Assembly (NCBI GenBank): GCA_003022985.1
Contig: PXTV01000015.1
Coordinates: 1-5,749 of the forward strand
From: Bacteroidetes bacterium SW_11_45_7
Lineage (GTDB): Bacteria > Bacteroidota > Bacteroidia > Chitinophagales > SW-11-45-7
Direction: 5' to 3'
DNA: 5,749 bases
Shown: piece by piece, positions 4,440 to 5,749 of the stretch
Layout of the letters: the number at the start of each line of letters is the position of its first letter
Position numbering within the stretch: the stretch's first letter is position 1
The notes under the pieces: model-generated
The model's input: only the letters and a program-made list of their open reading frames with translations
Database searches by the model: none
Told to the model about the DNA's origin: nothing
Made by a program: the position numbers and the translations under genes

Positions 4440-5396
4440 ATGATACACAAATCGATCATCATCCCATTTTGGCTCTTGCTTATTACAGCATTGATGAGCT
4501 GTGGCGGCAATGCAAAACAAACCTATCAGCAGGGTGATGAACTGTATATTGTCACAACAACCGGTATGATAGCTGATGCGCTTAATAATATTGCCGGGGA
4601 CAAAGCAAAAGTTGAGGCGATGATGGGCACGGGTGTCGATCCCCACGTTTATAAAGCTACGCAGGGTGACCTCAAAATGCTTTCCAAAGCAGATATCATT
4701 TTTTACAACGGCCTTCATCTTGAAGGGAAAATGGCTGATGTGTTAGAAAAAATGTCCCGCCAGAAGACCACTGTACCCGTTGCAGAAGGGTTGCCTCAAG
4801 ATAGCCTGCTCGCCCCTAAAGAATACGAAGGCGCCCATGATCCCCATATCTGGTTCGACCTGGAGCTGTGGGCGCAAGCTGTCGATCATGCAGCGGACCA
4901 CCTGGCACAGTTTGATTCAACAAACAAGAGCTATTATCGTCAAAATACTGATCAGTATATTACCGAATTGCAAGAACTGGATAAATGGGTTACTGACAAA
5001 ATTGCCGGTATCCCTCAACAGCAACGGGTAATGATCACGGCCCACGATGCGTTCGGCTATTTTGGCAAGGCCTATAACATCGAGGTGAAAGGGCTACAGG
5101 GTATTTCTACTGTATCTGAGTTTGGTCTTAAGGATGTAACCAACATGGTTGATCTGATCGTGACAAGAAATATCCGGGGGGTTTTTGTGGAAAGCTCCGT
5201 TTCCGAGCGATCGTTAAATGCTGTTGTTGAGGGGTGCAACAAACGGGGACATAACCTGAAAATAGGAGGCACGCTTTATTCCGATGCGATGGGGCCAAAA
5301 GATACACCGACAGGCAAATTCCTCGGCATGGTGCGCCATAATGTCAATACCATTGTTTCCGCGTTAAAAGGAGAGAGTGATGATCAAGCAAGTTGA
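4440..5396 (+). CDS. troA: TroA-type metal (Mn/Zn/Fe) ABC transporter substrate-binding lipoprotein
   Basis: This is the receptor of a metal-uptake ABC transporter (cluster A-I, family of TroA, PsaA and ZnuA), which captures a divalent metal outside the cytoplasmic membrane and passes it to the permease. From the ATG at 4440 it has 318 residues, normal for the family. Residues 1-20 are a signal peptide (MIHK, hydrophobic core) ending in the lipobox LMSC, with lipidated Cys21. The metal ligands are His69 (DPHVY), His136 (DPHIW), His202 (TAHDAFGYF) and Asp282 (LYSDAMG). Their spacing (67, 66, 80) is close to TroA (His68, His133, His199, Asp279), and His rather than Glu at the third position resembles TroA, not PsaA. 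The His-rich loop of many ZnuA proteins is absent. GLQGISTVSEFGLKDV (218-233) and GMVRHNVNTIVSAL (296-309) are further family marks. An upstream ATG at 4389 was rejected because it would bury the lipobox and precede the promoter. The metal cannot be settled from sequence. Confidence 0.93.
   Translation: MIHKSIIIPFWLLLITALMSCGGNAKQTYQQGDELYIVTTTGMIADALNNIAGDKAKVEAMMGTGVDPHVYKATQGDLKMLSKADIIFYNGLHLEGKMADVLEKMSRQKTTVPVAEGLPQDSLLAPKEYEGAHDPHIWFDLELWAQAVDHAADHLAQFDSTNKSYYRQNTDQYITELQELDKWVTDKIAGIPQQQRVMITAHDAFGYFGKAYNIEVKGLQGISTVSEFGLKDVTNMVDLIVTRNIRGVFVESSVSERSLNAVVEGCNKRGHNLKIGGTLYSDAMGPKDTPTGKFLGMVRHNVNTIVSALKGESDDQAS
5369..5373 (+). promoter_or_regulatory. Shine-Dalgarno sequence of the ABC ATPase gene
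   Basis: AGGAG lies 6 nt before the ATG at 5380, inside the end of troA. It supports that ATG, and stands out because the other starts in this window have no such sequence. Confidence 0.6.
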
Positions 5397-5749
5397 CGAT
5401 CCGGCCCTGGAAGTTCATAATCTGACGGTAAGCTACGACAAAAAACCGGTCTTGTGGGATATCGATTTCACGCTACCCAAAAGTGATATGATCGGCATCG
5501 TGGGACCGAATGGCTCCGGCAAAACAACACTTCTCAAGGCCATTATGGGGCTCGTCCCTTTGAATAGTGGCTATGTGGAAATGTATGGCCAATCCCTGGC
5601 CACAATCCGCCAGCGCGTCAGTTATGTGCCTCAACGCGAATCGGTGGACTGGGATTTTCCCGCCACTGTAATGGATGTGGCGCTGATGGGGCGCTATGGG
5701 AAACGGGGATTGTTCAGGCGGTTGAAAGCCGAAGATCGCGATATAGCAT
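5380..5749 (+). CDS. troB: TroB-type metal ABC transporter ATPase, N-terminal part (cut by window end)
   Basis: This is the cytoplasmic ATPase that powers the metal permease paired with the TroA-type receptor. The visible 123 residues start at the ATG overlapping troA by 17 bp, in another frame, which suggests translational coupling. Tyr19 is in the A-loop position (LTVSYD), GPNGSGKT at 42-49 is Walker A, and the Q-loop Gln85 lies in YVPQRESVDWDFPATV (82-97). That last motif, followed by VALMGRYG, is characteristic of the Mn/Zn/Fe-type (TroB/MntB/SitB/ZnuC-like) ATPases and agrees with the gene before it. The signature motif (LSGGQ), Walker B and the H-loop fall beyond the window, so their integrity cannot be judged. 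One or two membrane permease genes (TroC/TroD type) would be expected next. Confidence 0.93.
   Translation, partial: MIKQVDDPALEVHNLTVSYDKKPVLWDIDFTLPKSDMIGIVGPNGSGKTTLLKAIMGLVPLNSGYVEMYGQSLATIRQRVSYVPQRESVDWDFPATVMDVALMGRYGKRGLFRRLKAEDRDIA

Noticed and set aside
4299..4718. 139-residue minus-strand open frame
   Set aside because: Mostly antisense to troA, with an unnatural composition; troA is certain.

Overview
The window looks like chromosomal DNA of a Bacteroidota bacterium, probably an environmental member near the Cytophagales/Sphingobacteriales; the genus cannot be read from it. Three things point there. SecA carries the long N-terminal expansion and the '[17 protein letters not shown]' stretch typical of that phylum. 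The best promoter (4388-4418) is an exact match to the Bacteroidota -33/-7 signal (TTTG, 19 nt, TAnnTTTG). Most starts lack a Shine-Dalgarno sequence.

Layout: 1-913, the N-terminal third of secA on the minus strand, cut at the window edge within its Walker B motif. 914-1421, a divergent intergenic region with candidate promoters, short repeats and a 132-bp GC-rich palindromic element (1218-1349) bounded by 13-bp inverted repeats. 1422-2690, purD (plus), complete. 2721-3176, smpB (minus), convergent with purD across a 30-bp gap. 3177-3790, about 600 bp without a credible gene, holding degenerate inverted repeats. 3791-4180, a small FlK-type hotdog thioesterase (minus). 4181-4439, a divergent regulatory region with a 29-bp dyad and a near-consensus promoter overlapped by a second dyad. 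4440-5396, a TroA-type metal-binding lipoprotein (plus). 5380-5749, the start of its ABC ATPase partner (TroB type), overlapping troA by 17 bp and cut by the window end.

secA (protein export), purD (purine synthesis) and smpB (ribosome rescue) are ordinary housekeeping genes that appear to be transcribed separately. The right end is the start of a metal uptake operon (manganese, zinc or iron): lipoprotein receptor, then ATPase, with the membrane permease expected just beyond the window. No defence system, CRISPR array, transposase, rRNA or tRNA was recognised. The most interesting material is noncoding: the bounded palindromic element in the purD leader, the nested inverted repeats in the smpB-thioesterase gap, and the two dyads upstream of the metal transporter.
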